Shown here piece by piece: positions 1-5,935 of a stretch of 6,613 nucleotides of DNA. The notes below the pieces were generated by a model. It ran no database searches. It worked only from the letters and a program-made list of their open reading frames with translations, and was not told the origin of the DNA. How positions within the stretch are numbered: the first letter of the stretch is position 1; each line of letters opens with the position of its first letter. A program made the position numbers and the translations under genes. The stretch comes from an uncultured Lachnospiraceae bacterium (lineage in GTDB: Bacteria > Bacillota > Clostridia > Lachnospirales > Lachnospiraceae): positions 1 to 6,613 of the forward strand of contig CADCOU010000095.1 of assembly GCA_902803155.1 (NCBI GenBank), read 5' to 3'.

Positions 1-185
1 ACGATACAGTGAGCGGTTACCTGACCGAGAAACTGGGTCATATCCCGACTCCGGAAGACAGGGGGACCGTCATCGAAGATGAATCGACCGGATATCAGTT
101 CCGTATCATCAGCACGGCAGGAACCATGATCGGCTGGCTGGAAGCGGAGAAGATGCCGGAAAAACCTGAGGATGAGGATAAATAG
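1..185 (+). CDS. CorC/HlyC (CNNM-type) transporter, C-terminal end only
   Basis: This is the last 60 codons of a gene that begins before the window; the frame starts at base 3 and ends in TAG at 183-185. The peptide opens with DTVSGYLTEKLGHIPTPED, which matches the start of the small C-terminal CorC_HlyC domain that follows the paired CBS domains in CNNM/hemolysin-C family membrane proteins. The rest of that domain is predicted beta strand (residues around YQFRIIS and TMIGWLEAEK), followed by a short acidic tail (EKPEDEDK). Family members are integral membrane proteins linked to magnesium or cobalt efflux and homeostasis; older annotations call them hemolysins. The membrane DUF21 part and the CBS pair are outside the window, so the substrate cannot be judged. 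The gene runs in the same direction as yebC, 73 bp upstream of it. Confidence 0.82.
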   Translation, partial: DTVSGYLTEKLGHIPTPEDRGTVIEDESTGYQFRIISTAGTMIGWLEAEKMPEKPEDEDK

Positions 186-245
186 AAGAAACCGCCGGCA
201 GAGGACTGCGGGCAGAAACGGAACACATTCATAATCATAACCAAC

Positions 246-251
246 AAGGAG
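246..251 (+). promoter_or_regulatory. Ribosome binding site of yebC
   Basis: AAGGAG lies 7 bases before the ATG at 259 and fixes that start. The surrounding gap (186-258) holds an imperfect 8-bp stem at 194-213 with no T-run after it, and no convincing -35/-10 pair. Transcription may therefore continue from the transporter gene upstream. Confidence 0.8.
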
Positions 252-258
252 ATTCACC

Positions 259-990
259 ATGTCAGGACATTCCAAATTTGCGAATATCAAACACAAAAAG
301 GAACGCAACGATGCGGCTAAGGGCAAGATCTTCACGATCATCGGAAGAGAGATTGCCATCGCGGTCAAGGAGGGCGGAGCGGACCCCAACAACAACTCCA
401 AACTGCGTGACGTAATCGCGAAGGCAAAGGCCAACAACATGCCGAACGACACGATCGACCGCGGCATCAAGAAAGCGGCCGGAAACCAGGACGCTGTCAA
501 TTATGAGCAGGTCACCTACGAGGGATACGGTCCGAACGGAATCGCGATTATCGTTGATGCGCTTACCGACAACCGCAACAGAACTTCTGCGGATGTGCGT
601 GCCGCTTTCTCGAAAGGGCAGGGCAATATCGGTACGCCGGGATGCGTCTCCTTCATGTTTGACAAGAAGGGTCAGATCATCATCGACAAGGAAGAATGCG
701 ATATGGATGCGGACGACCTGATGATGGAAGTGCTCGACTGCGGGGCTGATGATTTCCAGGAAGAGGATGATTCCTATGTGGTCCTGACGGATCCGGACAG
801 CTTCTCCCAGGTCAGAGAAGCCCTGGAAGCGAAAGGCATCAGCATGGCTTCTGCCGAAGTGACTATGATCCCGCAGAATTATGTTGCTCTGACAGATGAG
901 ACTGCAGTCAAGAACCTGAACCGGATCCTGGATCTTCTGGATGAGAGTGATGACGTGCAGGCAGTCTATACGAACCTTGAAGAGGAGTAA
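259..990 (+). CDS. yebC: YebC/PmpR/TACO1 family protein
   Basis: A complete 243-residue protein, close to the usual 240-250 for the family. It begins with the family signature (GHSKFANIKHKK, residues 3-14), followed by KGKIF (21-25), the basic helical segment around NNMPNDTIDRGIKKAAG (59-75), YEGYGPNG (87-94), the D-NRNRT-ADVR segment (100-114) and TMIPQNYVAL (202-211). It ends in a DDVQAVYTN motif (231-239). Residue 7 is Phe where many homologues have Trp (GHSKW); the Phe form is, from memory, usual in Lachnospiraceae. Members were long annotated as transcriptional regulators (PmpR). More recent work on mitochondrial TACO1 and bacterial homologues supports a cytoplasmic role on the ribosome, relieving stalls at proline-rich stretches. 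No protein visible in this window contains consecutive prolines, so nothing here looks like a local client. The GHSK form fits the YebC1 branch rather than the YeeI/YebC2 branch. The next gene follows after 9 bp, probably in the same transcript. Confidence 0.96.
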   Translation: MSGHSKFANIKHKKERNDAAKGKIFTIIGREIAIAVKEGGADPNNNSKLRDVIAKAKANNMPNDTIDRGIKKAAGNQDAVNYEQVTYEGYGPNGIAIIVDALTDNRNRTSADVRAAFSKGQGNIGTPGCVSFMFDKKGQIIIDKEECDMDADDLMMEVLDCGADDFQEEDDSYVVLTDPDSFSQVREALEAKGISMASAEVTMIPQNYVALTDETAVKNLNRILDLLDESDDVQAVYTNLEEE

Positions 991-993
991 GGA
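988..993 (+). promoter_or_regulatory. Ribosome binding site overlapping the yebC stop
   Basis: TAAGGA contains the yebC stop codon (TAA, 988-990) and ends 6 bases before the ATG at 1000. Overlap of stop and Shine-Dalgarno makes translational coupling of yebC with the next gene plausible. No terminator or promoter fits in the 9-bp gap. Confidence 0.65.
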
Positions 994-999
994 CGGGAT

Positions 1000-1791
1000 A
1001 TGACGGAGTATCAGATTGCGATAGAGGGGATGGCGAATCTGCTCGATGAACCGGCGGAACTGATCAAATGCTTCAAGCGCGGAACGTACGCTCCGGGTTT
1101 TCAGAAGTACTATCTGAAGCAGGTTCCTGTATTTGATGCGATCGAGCATCTGTACGGAACGGTCGTTGAGAAGGATACCATGCTTGACAATATGGCGGAA
1201 GCGTTTGCTTCGAAGGCAGACGAATACCTCACAAAGCTTCCGAAGAGGGAGCGGGAGACCAACCGGATCAACCAGTCCCTCGTGGTGGCAGGGTTTGTAT
1301 TTCCGTCCATTCTGAAATATGGCGGGGAATCATCAGGTCCTCTGATCGAGGCGATCAGGAAGAAATGGAAAGAGCATTTTCCGAAGTCCAATATCTCTGC
1401 CGCTACGTTCGAGGATATCGAAAAAGGATTTCACAGGAAGTGGTGCTACATCACGACTGCGGCGTGTCAGTATCGCGGCATGGAAGACGACTGCGAAGAA
1501 CTGAACCTTCTTCGCGCATATAGGGACACTTATATGATGTCATTGCCGGAAGGTGAACAGCTGATCCACGACTATTATGACGTGGCGCCTTCCATCGTGA
1601 AGCACATCAACAGGCAGAGCAACTGCAGAGTGATCTACGACGATCTGTGGGACCGCTACATCGGCCCCTGTATCGAGGATATCCGGGAAGGCCGTCTGGA
1701 GCAGTGCCTGGATTCCTATTCGGATATGGTCCTGGAGATGAAAGAGAAGTATTTCCGTCTCAGTCCGCAGGAAGAGCCGGAAACAAGGTGA
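1000..1791 (+). CDS. Unknown protein with a CYITT/LR-RD (CFI-box-like) motif
   Basis: A complete 263-residue soluble protein with no signal peptide and no membrane segment. I cannot name a function. The N-terminal half (about 1-145) looks helical and charged. Residues 149-199 carry a recognisable signature: CYITTAAC (149-156), a third cysteine at 165, LRAYRD (171-176), then DYYDVAP (191-197) and IVKHI (199-203). This order (Cys, aromatic, I, T/A-rich, then LR-x-RD, then a YY-x-x-P segment) resembles the CFI-box module found at the C terminus of many bacterial proteins. Here it is followed by about 60 more helical residues, with cysteines at 209, 224 and 236. Six of the seven cysteines lie in the second half, which could mean metal or redox chemistry, though that is only inference. 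Proteins of this type are, from memory, common and uncharacterised in Clostridia. It sits 9 bp behind yebC with a coupled ribosome binding site and in front of a terminator-like hairpin, so it looks like the last gene of that unit. Confidence 0.85.
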   Translation: MTEYQIAIEGMANLLDEPAELIKCFKRGTYAPGFQKYYLKQVPVFDAIEHLYGTVVEKDTMLDNMAEAFASKADEYLTKLPKRERETNRINQSLVVAGFVFPSILKYGGESSGPLIEAIRKKWKEHFPKSNISAATFEDIEKGFHRKWCYITTAACQYRGMEDDCEELNLLRAYRDTYMMSLPEGEQLIHDYYDVAPSIVKHINRQSNCRVIYDDLWDRYIGPCIEDIREGRLEQCLDSYSDMVLEMKEKYFRLSPQEEPETR

Positions 1792-1798
1792 ATGAGAT

Positions 1799-1829
1799 CA
1801 GAAGGACGCCTGTCGGGCGTTCTTCTGTT
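1799..1829 (+). terminator. Terminator-like hairpin between the unknown gene and uppP
   Basis: Bases 1799-1810 pair with 1816-1827 to give a 12-bp stem (one G-T wobble at 1805/1821) around the 5-base loop TGTCG. The GC-rich core is ACGCC/GGCGT, and the strand after the core (1820-1829, TTCTTCTGTT) is T-rich but broken by C and G. It starts 8 bases after the stop codon at 1789-1791. It could be a Rho-independent terminator or, because the T-run is poor and uppP starts only 23 bases further on, a partial terminator that lowers read-through into uppP. Confidence 0.55.
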
Positions 1830-1832
1830 GTG

Positions 1833-1838
1833 AAAGGA
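1833..1838 (+). promoter_or_regulatory. Ribosome binding site of uppP
   Basis: AAAGGA lies 11 bases before the ATG at 1850, a slightly long spacing. It starts 6 bases after the hairpin at 1799-1827, so folding of that hairpin would leave it exposed. Confidence 0.6.
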
Positions 1839-1849
1839 AGCACAGAGCA

Positions 1850-2725
1850 ATGTCGATCTTACAGGCAATATTCCTCGGTATCGTCCAGGGACTTACGGAG
1901 TTCCTTCCGGTATCCAGTTCCGGTCACCTGGCGATCTTGCAGAATATATTCCATATCGACGTGGGAAACAGTGTCACATTTGACGTCATGCTGCATGTCG
2001 GGACCCTTCTGGTGGTATTTCTCGTCTACTGGAAGGATATCTGCAAGCTGGTGGCGGAAGCCCTGAAAATGGTCGCCGATATCTTCAGCAATCTGAAGAC
2101 GCTGTTCGCAAAGAACAACACAGGCGAGCCCAAGAAATACAGGAGGATCATCCGTACAAATTACAGGAAATTCGTAGTGCTGATCCTCATATCCACCATC
2201 CCGACCGGACTGATGGGCTATTTCGGAAAGAAACTCATCGAAGACGCTTCATCCACTCTGCTGATCCCAGGCATCTGCCTGCTGATCACAGGAGTGATCC
2301 TGCTGCTGTCAGACCGCGTGGAAAACTGCTGGAAGATCCCGAAGGACGTCTCCTGGGGAGAAGGTGTTCTGATCGGAATTGCGCAGGGATTCGCGACACT
2401 TCCCGGAATCTCCCGGTCCGGGACCACCATCGCAGCCTGCACATTCTGCGGGTTCGAGCGGAGGTTCGCAGTGAAGTATTCCTTCATCCTGTCCATACCG
2501 GCCATACTCGGAGCGGCAGTGTTAGAGCTTGGTGACATGGCATCCGAGGGAGTCAGCGCAGCCATGGTCGGCAACTACGCAGCAGGAATGATTGCGGCTG
2601 CGGTATTCGGATACTTCGCGATCCGAACGGTCGGAGACCTGGTGCGGAAGCGCAGGATGAAGTACTTCGCATTCTACTGCTTCGCGGCAGGCGCGCTTGC
2701 GATCGCAGGAAGATTCCTGCTGTAA
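1850..2725 (+). CDS. uppP: Undecaprenyl-diphosphate phosphatase (UppP/BacA)
   Basis: A complete 291-residue polytopic membrane protein, a little longer than the E. coli (273) and Bacillus (about 276) enzymes. It removes a phosphate from undecaprenyl diphosphate, regenerating the lipid carrier used for peptidoglycan and other wall polymers; extra copies give bacitracin resistance. Both active-site signatures are present: the QGLTEFLPVSSSGHL block at 13-27 (Glu17, Ser22-24, His26) and PGISRSG at 185-191 (Arg189). MLHVGTLL (47-54) and SFILSIPAILGA (211-222) also fit the family. Hydrophobic segments cover about 44-60, 108-124, 136-153, 212-227, 240-260 and 272-290. A basic loop (about 84-107, KYRRIIRTNYRK) accounts for some of the extra length. 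The first acidic residue of the E. coli block (Glu17 there) is Gln13 here, a variant I recall as common in Clostridia. The gene stands behind a terminator-like hairpin and 97 bp ahead of ftsK. Confidence 0.95.
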   Translation: MSILQAIFLGIVQGLTEFLPVSSSGHLAILQNIFHIDVGNSVTFDVMLHVGTLLVVFLVYWKDICKLVAEALKMVADIFSNLKTLFAKNNTGEPKKYRRIIRTNYRKFVVLILISTIPTGLMGYFGKKLIEDASSTLLIPGICLLITGVILLLSDRVENCWKIPKDVSWGEGVLIGIAQGFATLPGISRSGTTIAACTFCGFERRFAVKYSFILSIPAILGAAVLELGDMASEGVSAAMVGNYAAGMIAAAVFGYFAIRTVGDLVRKRRMKYFAFYCFAAGALAIAGRFLL

Positions 2726-2778
2726 ATAACTATGATTCCTTCGAACGGCAGGATGCCTCCCAACGAGAGAAGGAAATA

Positions 2779-2784
2779 TATAAT
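2779..2784 (+). promoter_or_regulatory. Possible -10 element upstream of ftsK
   Basis: A perfect TATAAT sits in an AT-rich patch 38 bases before the ftsK start. None of the hexamers 15-20 bases upstream resembles TTGACA, and there is no extended TG. This is therefore only a candidate weak or activator-dependent promoter. The rest of the gap (2726-2822) contains a small GGCA/TGCC stem at 2747-2757 and no real terminator for uppP. Confidence 0.3.
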
Positions 2785-2805
2785 AACAGGGGAGAAAACT
2801 TTAAT

Positions 2806-2812
2806 AAGGGGA
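2806..2812 (+). promoter_or_regulatory. Ribosome binding site of ftsK
   Basis: AAGGGGA ends 10 bases before the ATG at 2823 and supports that start. Another purine-rich stretch (GGGGAG, 2789-2794) lies too far upstream to serve. Confidence 0.55.
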
Positions 2813-2822
2813 CACATTTCAC

Positions 2823-5800
2823 ATGGCATCTGGAAAAAAGACAACTACACGTAAGAACAGCGGTGCGGGGAAGAAGTCTTCCCCGCAGAAGAAGTCTGCT
2901 TCACGCTCGAATTCTTCGGCGCGTTCCGGAAGTTCTTCACGCTCAAAAAAATCTGCTCCGCGCGCAGCAGCGTCGAAGGGCCCGTCCCGCGGATACACAT
3001 CGAATCCGATGATGAATACAGAAGTTCTCTGCTGGTGCCTTCTGGCTGCGGCAGTGCTGATTTTTATCTGTGTTATCGGTTTCGGCGGCAAACTCGGCAA
3101 TGCGTTCGGAGACCTTCTGTTCGGGATCATGGGTACGAATGCCTATGTATTTCCCTTCATGCTCTTTTTCCTCACGATCTATATGACCATCAACCGGGGC
3201 AACCGCGTAGCTGTGATCCGTACGCTTTCCGTTGCTGCATTGTTCTGCATTCTGTGTGGTGTGTGGCAGCTGCTTAATTACGGGGATATGACCGGGATCG
3301 GCGGCATCTCGGATTACTTTACGCTCGGACAGGAATATCATGCCGGCGGCGGCGCGATAGGCGGGGCGCTGATTCTGTTCTTCAGTCCTACCGTCGGACT
3401 TGTCGGTACCTGGGCTGTGTTTCTGATTGCCATCTTCCTCTTTCTTGGGCTGATCACACAGAAGACACTGTTCCTGAATACCGGAAGGTTCGGCAGCGAA
3501 GCGATTGAAGCAAGACGCGCAAGGGCCGAGGAGATCAGGCAGGAGAGAAACGAGAGGCGCCAGGCCGAGAAAGAGGCCCGCAGAGCAGAAGCGGAGACGA
3601 GAAGAGCCCTCAGGGAACTGGAATATGCCAGGGAAGATAATTCCGATACGATCTCTCCGGTATTCCTTTCTGTCCTGAAGAAGGATAAAAGATCCGGGGG
3701 AGATAAAGAAACAGACGATAATTCAAAGCCGGCATTTACGACGGATCTGTTCGGGGATACAAAAAAGTCCCGGAGAAAGAGATCCTCTATGCCTGCGATC
3801 ACGCCGGATCAGGTAGTGTTCGGAACTGCGTCGACGGAGGATCCTGCTTCCGGTAAGATCATTACCACATTCGACAGTACGACTTCCCCGAAGAAAAACC
3901 AGACAAAGGAAGAAAAGACTACTGCAGCCTCTGCCCCGTTTATCCGGATCAAAAACGCCGACAGGAACCCGGCGGATGATACGGACAGAGAGCGTATCAG
4001 CGTGAAGCCGGCTTCCGGAGAGCATCTCTATGCACCTGAAGTTCAGTTCGGGACGGAGATGGATCCGGGCAGACTGTCCGATTCTTTCGTGATCCACAGG
4101 ATGCAGGAGCCGGACGATGTACCGGATTATGAAGCGGACTATGGACCGGATCCTGAAACAGATGACGGTCCGGAGGATGCATACCTGACTTTCATGGACG
4201 GGAAGGGGCAGAAGACCGCGCCGGCCGTGACAAAGAAAGACATACAGGATGCAGGTGCTTCCGCTTCGCGCAAAAAGGCTGAGGCAGACGGCAAGGTCAG
4301 TATGACAAAAGCCGAGACGCAGAAGGAAGTGGAGTCTGTTACAAAGGAGATCGAGGAGAAGGAAGAGGAAGAGATTCCATACGAATTCCCGTCCACGAAT
4401 CTTCTCGAGCGGGTCCCGAAGGACCGGGGCGGCATGACGGATGACGAGCTGCGCAATACGGCAACAAGGCTGCAGCAGATCCTGGCTACATTCGGCGTTA
4501 ACGCACAGGTGACGAATGTCAGCTGCGGACCGAGTGTCACGCGGTATGAGCTGATGCCTGAGCTCGGAACGAAGGTCTCCAAGATCACGAACCTTGCGGA
4601 TGACATCAAGCTGAATCTTGCAGCGGCGGATATCCGCATCGAGGCTCCGATCCCGGGCAAGGCCGCTGTTGGCATAGAGGTCCCGAACGAGAAGACCGCC
4701 ATGGTTTATCTGAAGGAACTGATCGATTCGGAAGAGTTCCGGAAGCATAAGTCAAAACTTGCCTATGTGGTCGGTAAGGATATTGCAGGGCGAATCGTGG
4801 TTTCCGATATTGCGAAGATGCCTCACCTTCTGATCGCAGGCGCTACCGGTTCCGGTAAATCGGTCTTTATCAATACGCTGATCATGTCGATCATCTTTAA
4901 TGCGGATCCTTCTGAGGTTAAGATGATCATGATCGATCCGAAGGTCGTGGAACTGTCCGTGTATAACGGCATCCCGCATCTTTTCATCCCGGTCGTGACG
5001 GATCCGAAGAAGGCTGCCGGAGCTCTCAACTGGGCGGTGGCGGAGATGACAAAGCGGTATCAGCAGTTTGCCGAGACCGGTGTAAGAAACCTGGCGGGTT
5101 ACAATGCGAAAGTAGAGACGCTGATCCGGGGCGGTGTTCCCGATGCACCGAAGAAGATGCCGCAGATCGTGATCATCGTGGACGAGCTTGCTGATCTGAT
5201 GATGGTCTCCGGAAATGAAGTAGAGGACGCGATCTGCAGACTGGCCCAGCTGGCACGCGCATGCGGTATCCACCTGGTCATTGCTACTCAGAGACCTTCT
5301 GTTGATGTCATTACCGGACTGATCAAAGCGAATGTTCCTTCCAGAATCGCATTTGCGGTTTCTTCCGGCACAGACTCGCGCACCATACTTGATATGAACG
5401 GCGCTGAAAAACTGCTTGGAAACGGAGATATGCTGTTCTCGCCGCAGACCTACAAGAAACCGGTCCGCGTCCAGGGCGCATTTGTTTCGGATGAAGAGAT
5501 ACAGCGCGTCGTCGACGCGATCCGCAGGGATGACGATACGCCGGCAAATGCGGAGATCATGAAGAAACGGCTGCAGGAGATCCAGGCGGCATCCGTGAAC
5601 GGAGGTTCCGCAGGAGGCGGAGACGATACGGATGAACTGTTTGCGGACGCCGGACGGTTCATTATCCAGAAAGACAAAGCTTCGATCGGCATGCTGCAGA
5701 GATGGTTCAAGATCGGCTTTAACCGTGCAGCGAGGATCATGGACCAGCTGTCGGATGCAGGAGTCGTCGGACCGGACGAAGGGACAAAGCCAAGAAAAGT

Positions 5801-5846
5801 TCTCATGAGCGCTGAGGAATTTGAAAATTATCTTGAACAGAATTGA
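2823..5846 (+). CDS. ftsK: FtsK/SpoIIIE family DNA translocase
   Basis: A complete 1007-residue septal DNA pump that moves chromosomal DNA through or away from the closing septum using ATP. In order: residues 1-60 are Ser/Lys/Arg-rich with no Leu, Ile, Val or Phe; about four membrane segments follow (67-87, 104-123, 129-151, and 176-212, which may include a re-entrant piece). A highly charged Arg/Glu/Ala coiled-coil stretch covers 226-271, then a long acidic, low-complexity linker runs to about 520. The motor follows: alpha domain from about 522 (NLLERVPKDRGG, then GPSVTRYELMP at 569-579), Walker A GATGSGKS (673-680, Lys679), IDPKVVELSVYNGIPHL (704-720), Walker B VIIVDELADL (783-792, Asp787-Glu788) and ATQRPSVDVITGLIKANVPSR (821-841). 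A winged-helix gamma domain for reading DNA polarity sites covers about 940-1004. The protein is about 220 residues longer than Bacillus SpoIIIE (about 787), almost all in the linker. Whether it acts in vegetative division, sporulation or both cannot be told from sequence. Confidence 0.97.
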   Translation: MASGKKTTTRKNSGAGKKSSPQKKSASRSNSSARSGSSSRSKKSAPRAAASKGPSRGYTSNPMMNTEVLCWCLLAAAVLIFICVIGFGGKLGNAFGDLLFGIMGTNAYVFPFMLFFLTIYMTINRGNRVAVIRTLSVAALFCILCGVWQLLNYGDMTGIGGISDYFTLGQEYHAGGGAIGGALILFFSPTVGLVGTWAVFLIAIFLFLGLITQKTLFLNTGRFGSEAIEARRARAEEIRQERNERRQAEKEARRAEAETRRALRELEYAREDNSDTISPVFLSVLKKDKRSGGDKETDDNSKPAFTTDLFGDTKKSRRKRSSMPAITPDQVVFGTASTEDPASGKIITTFDSTTSPKKNQTKEEKTTAASAPFIRIKNADRNPADDTDRERISVKPASGEHLYAPEVQFGTEMDPGRLSDSFVIHRMQEPDDVPDYEADYGPDPETDDGPEDAYLTFMDGKGQKTAPAVTKKDIQDAGASASRKKAEADGKVSMTKAETQKEVESVTKEIEEKEEEEIPYEFPSTNLLERVPKDRGGMTDDELRNTATRLQQILATFGVNAQVTNVSCGPSVTRYELMPELGTKVSKITNLADDIKLNLAAADIRIEAPIPGKAAVGIEVPNEKTAMVYLKELIDSEEFRKHKSKLAYVVGKDIAGRIVVSDIAKMPHLLIAGATGSGKSVFINTLIMSIIFNADPSEVKMIMIDPKVVELSVYNGIPHLFIPVVTDPKKAAGALNWAVAEMTKRYQQFAETGVRNLAGYNAKVETLIRGGVPDAPKKMPQIVIIVDELADLMMVSGNEVEDAICRLAQLARACGIHLVIATQRPSVDVITGLIKANVPSRIAFAVSSGTDSRTILDMNGAEKLLGNGDMLFSPQTYKKPVRVQGAFVSDEEIQRVVDAIRRDDDTPANAEIMKKRLQEIQAASVNGGSAGGGDDTDELFADAGRFIIQKDKASIGMLQRWFKIGFNRAARIMDQLSDAGVVGPDEGTKPRKVLMSAEEFENYLEQN

Positions 5847-5866
5847 TCATATAATTATAATATAAT
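5833..5866 (+). promoter_or_regulatory. Sigma-A-type promoter for the nfnA-like gene
   Basis: TTGAAC (5833-5838, four of six matches to TTGACA) is followed by an exact 17-base spacer and TATAAT (5856-5861). A second TATAAT overlaps it (5861-5866). The -35 lies inside the last codons of ftsK. Transcription would start near 5868-5874, giving a leader of roughly 65 bases. This is the best promoter in the window and separates nfnA expression from ftsK. No terminator for ftsK is visible, so read-through is also likely. Confidence 0.7.
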
Positions 5867-5902
5867 CAGTTTTTGAAACAGAAACCAGTAGTACCAGTTT
5901 TT
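5867..5902 (+). repeat. Short direct repeats in the nfnA leader
   Basis: CAGTTTTT occurs at 5867-5874 and again at 5895-5902, start to start 28 bp. ACCAGT occurs at 5884-5889 and 5893-5898, start to start 9 bp, and GAAAC occurs at 5875-5879 and 5881-5885. The repeats begin at the predicted transcription start and could be a regulator site or chance in an AT-rich spacer. They do not form a stable hairpin. Confidence 0.35.
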
Positions 5903-5923
5903 AATATCATACAGGGATTCCGC

Positions 5924-5930
5924 AGGAGGT
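5924..5930 (+). promoter_or_regulatory. Strong ribosome binding site of the nfnA-like gene
   Basis: AGGAGGT, a near-complete Shine-Dalgarno, lies 5 bases before the ATG at 5936. It is the strongest such site in the window and fixes the start of this gene. Confidence 0.85.
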
Positions 5931-5935
5931 AGCAC

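Noticed and set aside
194..213. Imperfect inverted repeat (GCCGGCAG / CTGCGGGC, loop AGGA) after the transporter gene
   Set aside because: It has one mismatch and is followed by AGAAACGG rather than a T-run, so it is not a convincing intrinsic terminator.
230..235. CATAAT as a -10 box for yebC
   Set aside because: No -35-like hexamer lies 15-19 bases upstream; the sequence there is GC-rich.
262..1149. 295-codon open frame on the - strand opposite yebC and the start of the next gene
   Set aside because: It is the mirror of a strongly conserved yebC frame, has no recognisable domains, and its open state is a by-product of codon bias.
1827..1845. TTGTGAA half-site resembling a Rex operator before uppP
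   Set aside because: The matching inverted half-site is absent (AGCACAG instead of TTCACAA), and uppP is not a usual Rex target.
2738..2748. CCTTCGAACGG near-palindrome downstream of uppP as a LexA-type or terminator site
   Set aside because: Only TTCGAA is symmetric; it lacks the spacing of a LexA box and cannot form a stable hairpin.
3723..4748. 341-codon open frame on the - strand opposite ftsK
   Set aside because: It covers the ftsK linker and alpha domain, has Arg/Leu/His-rich composition typical of antisense shadows, and no family resemblance.
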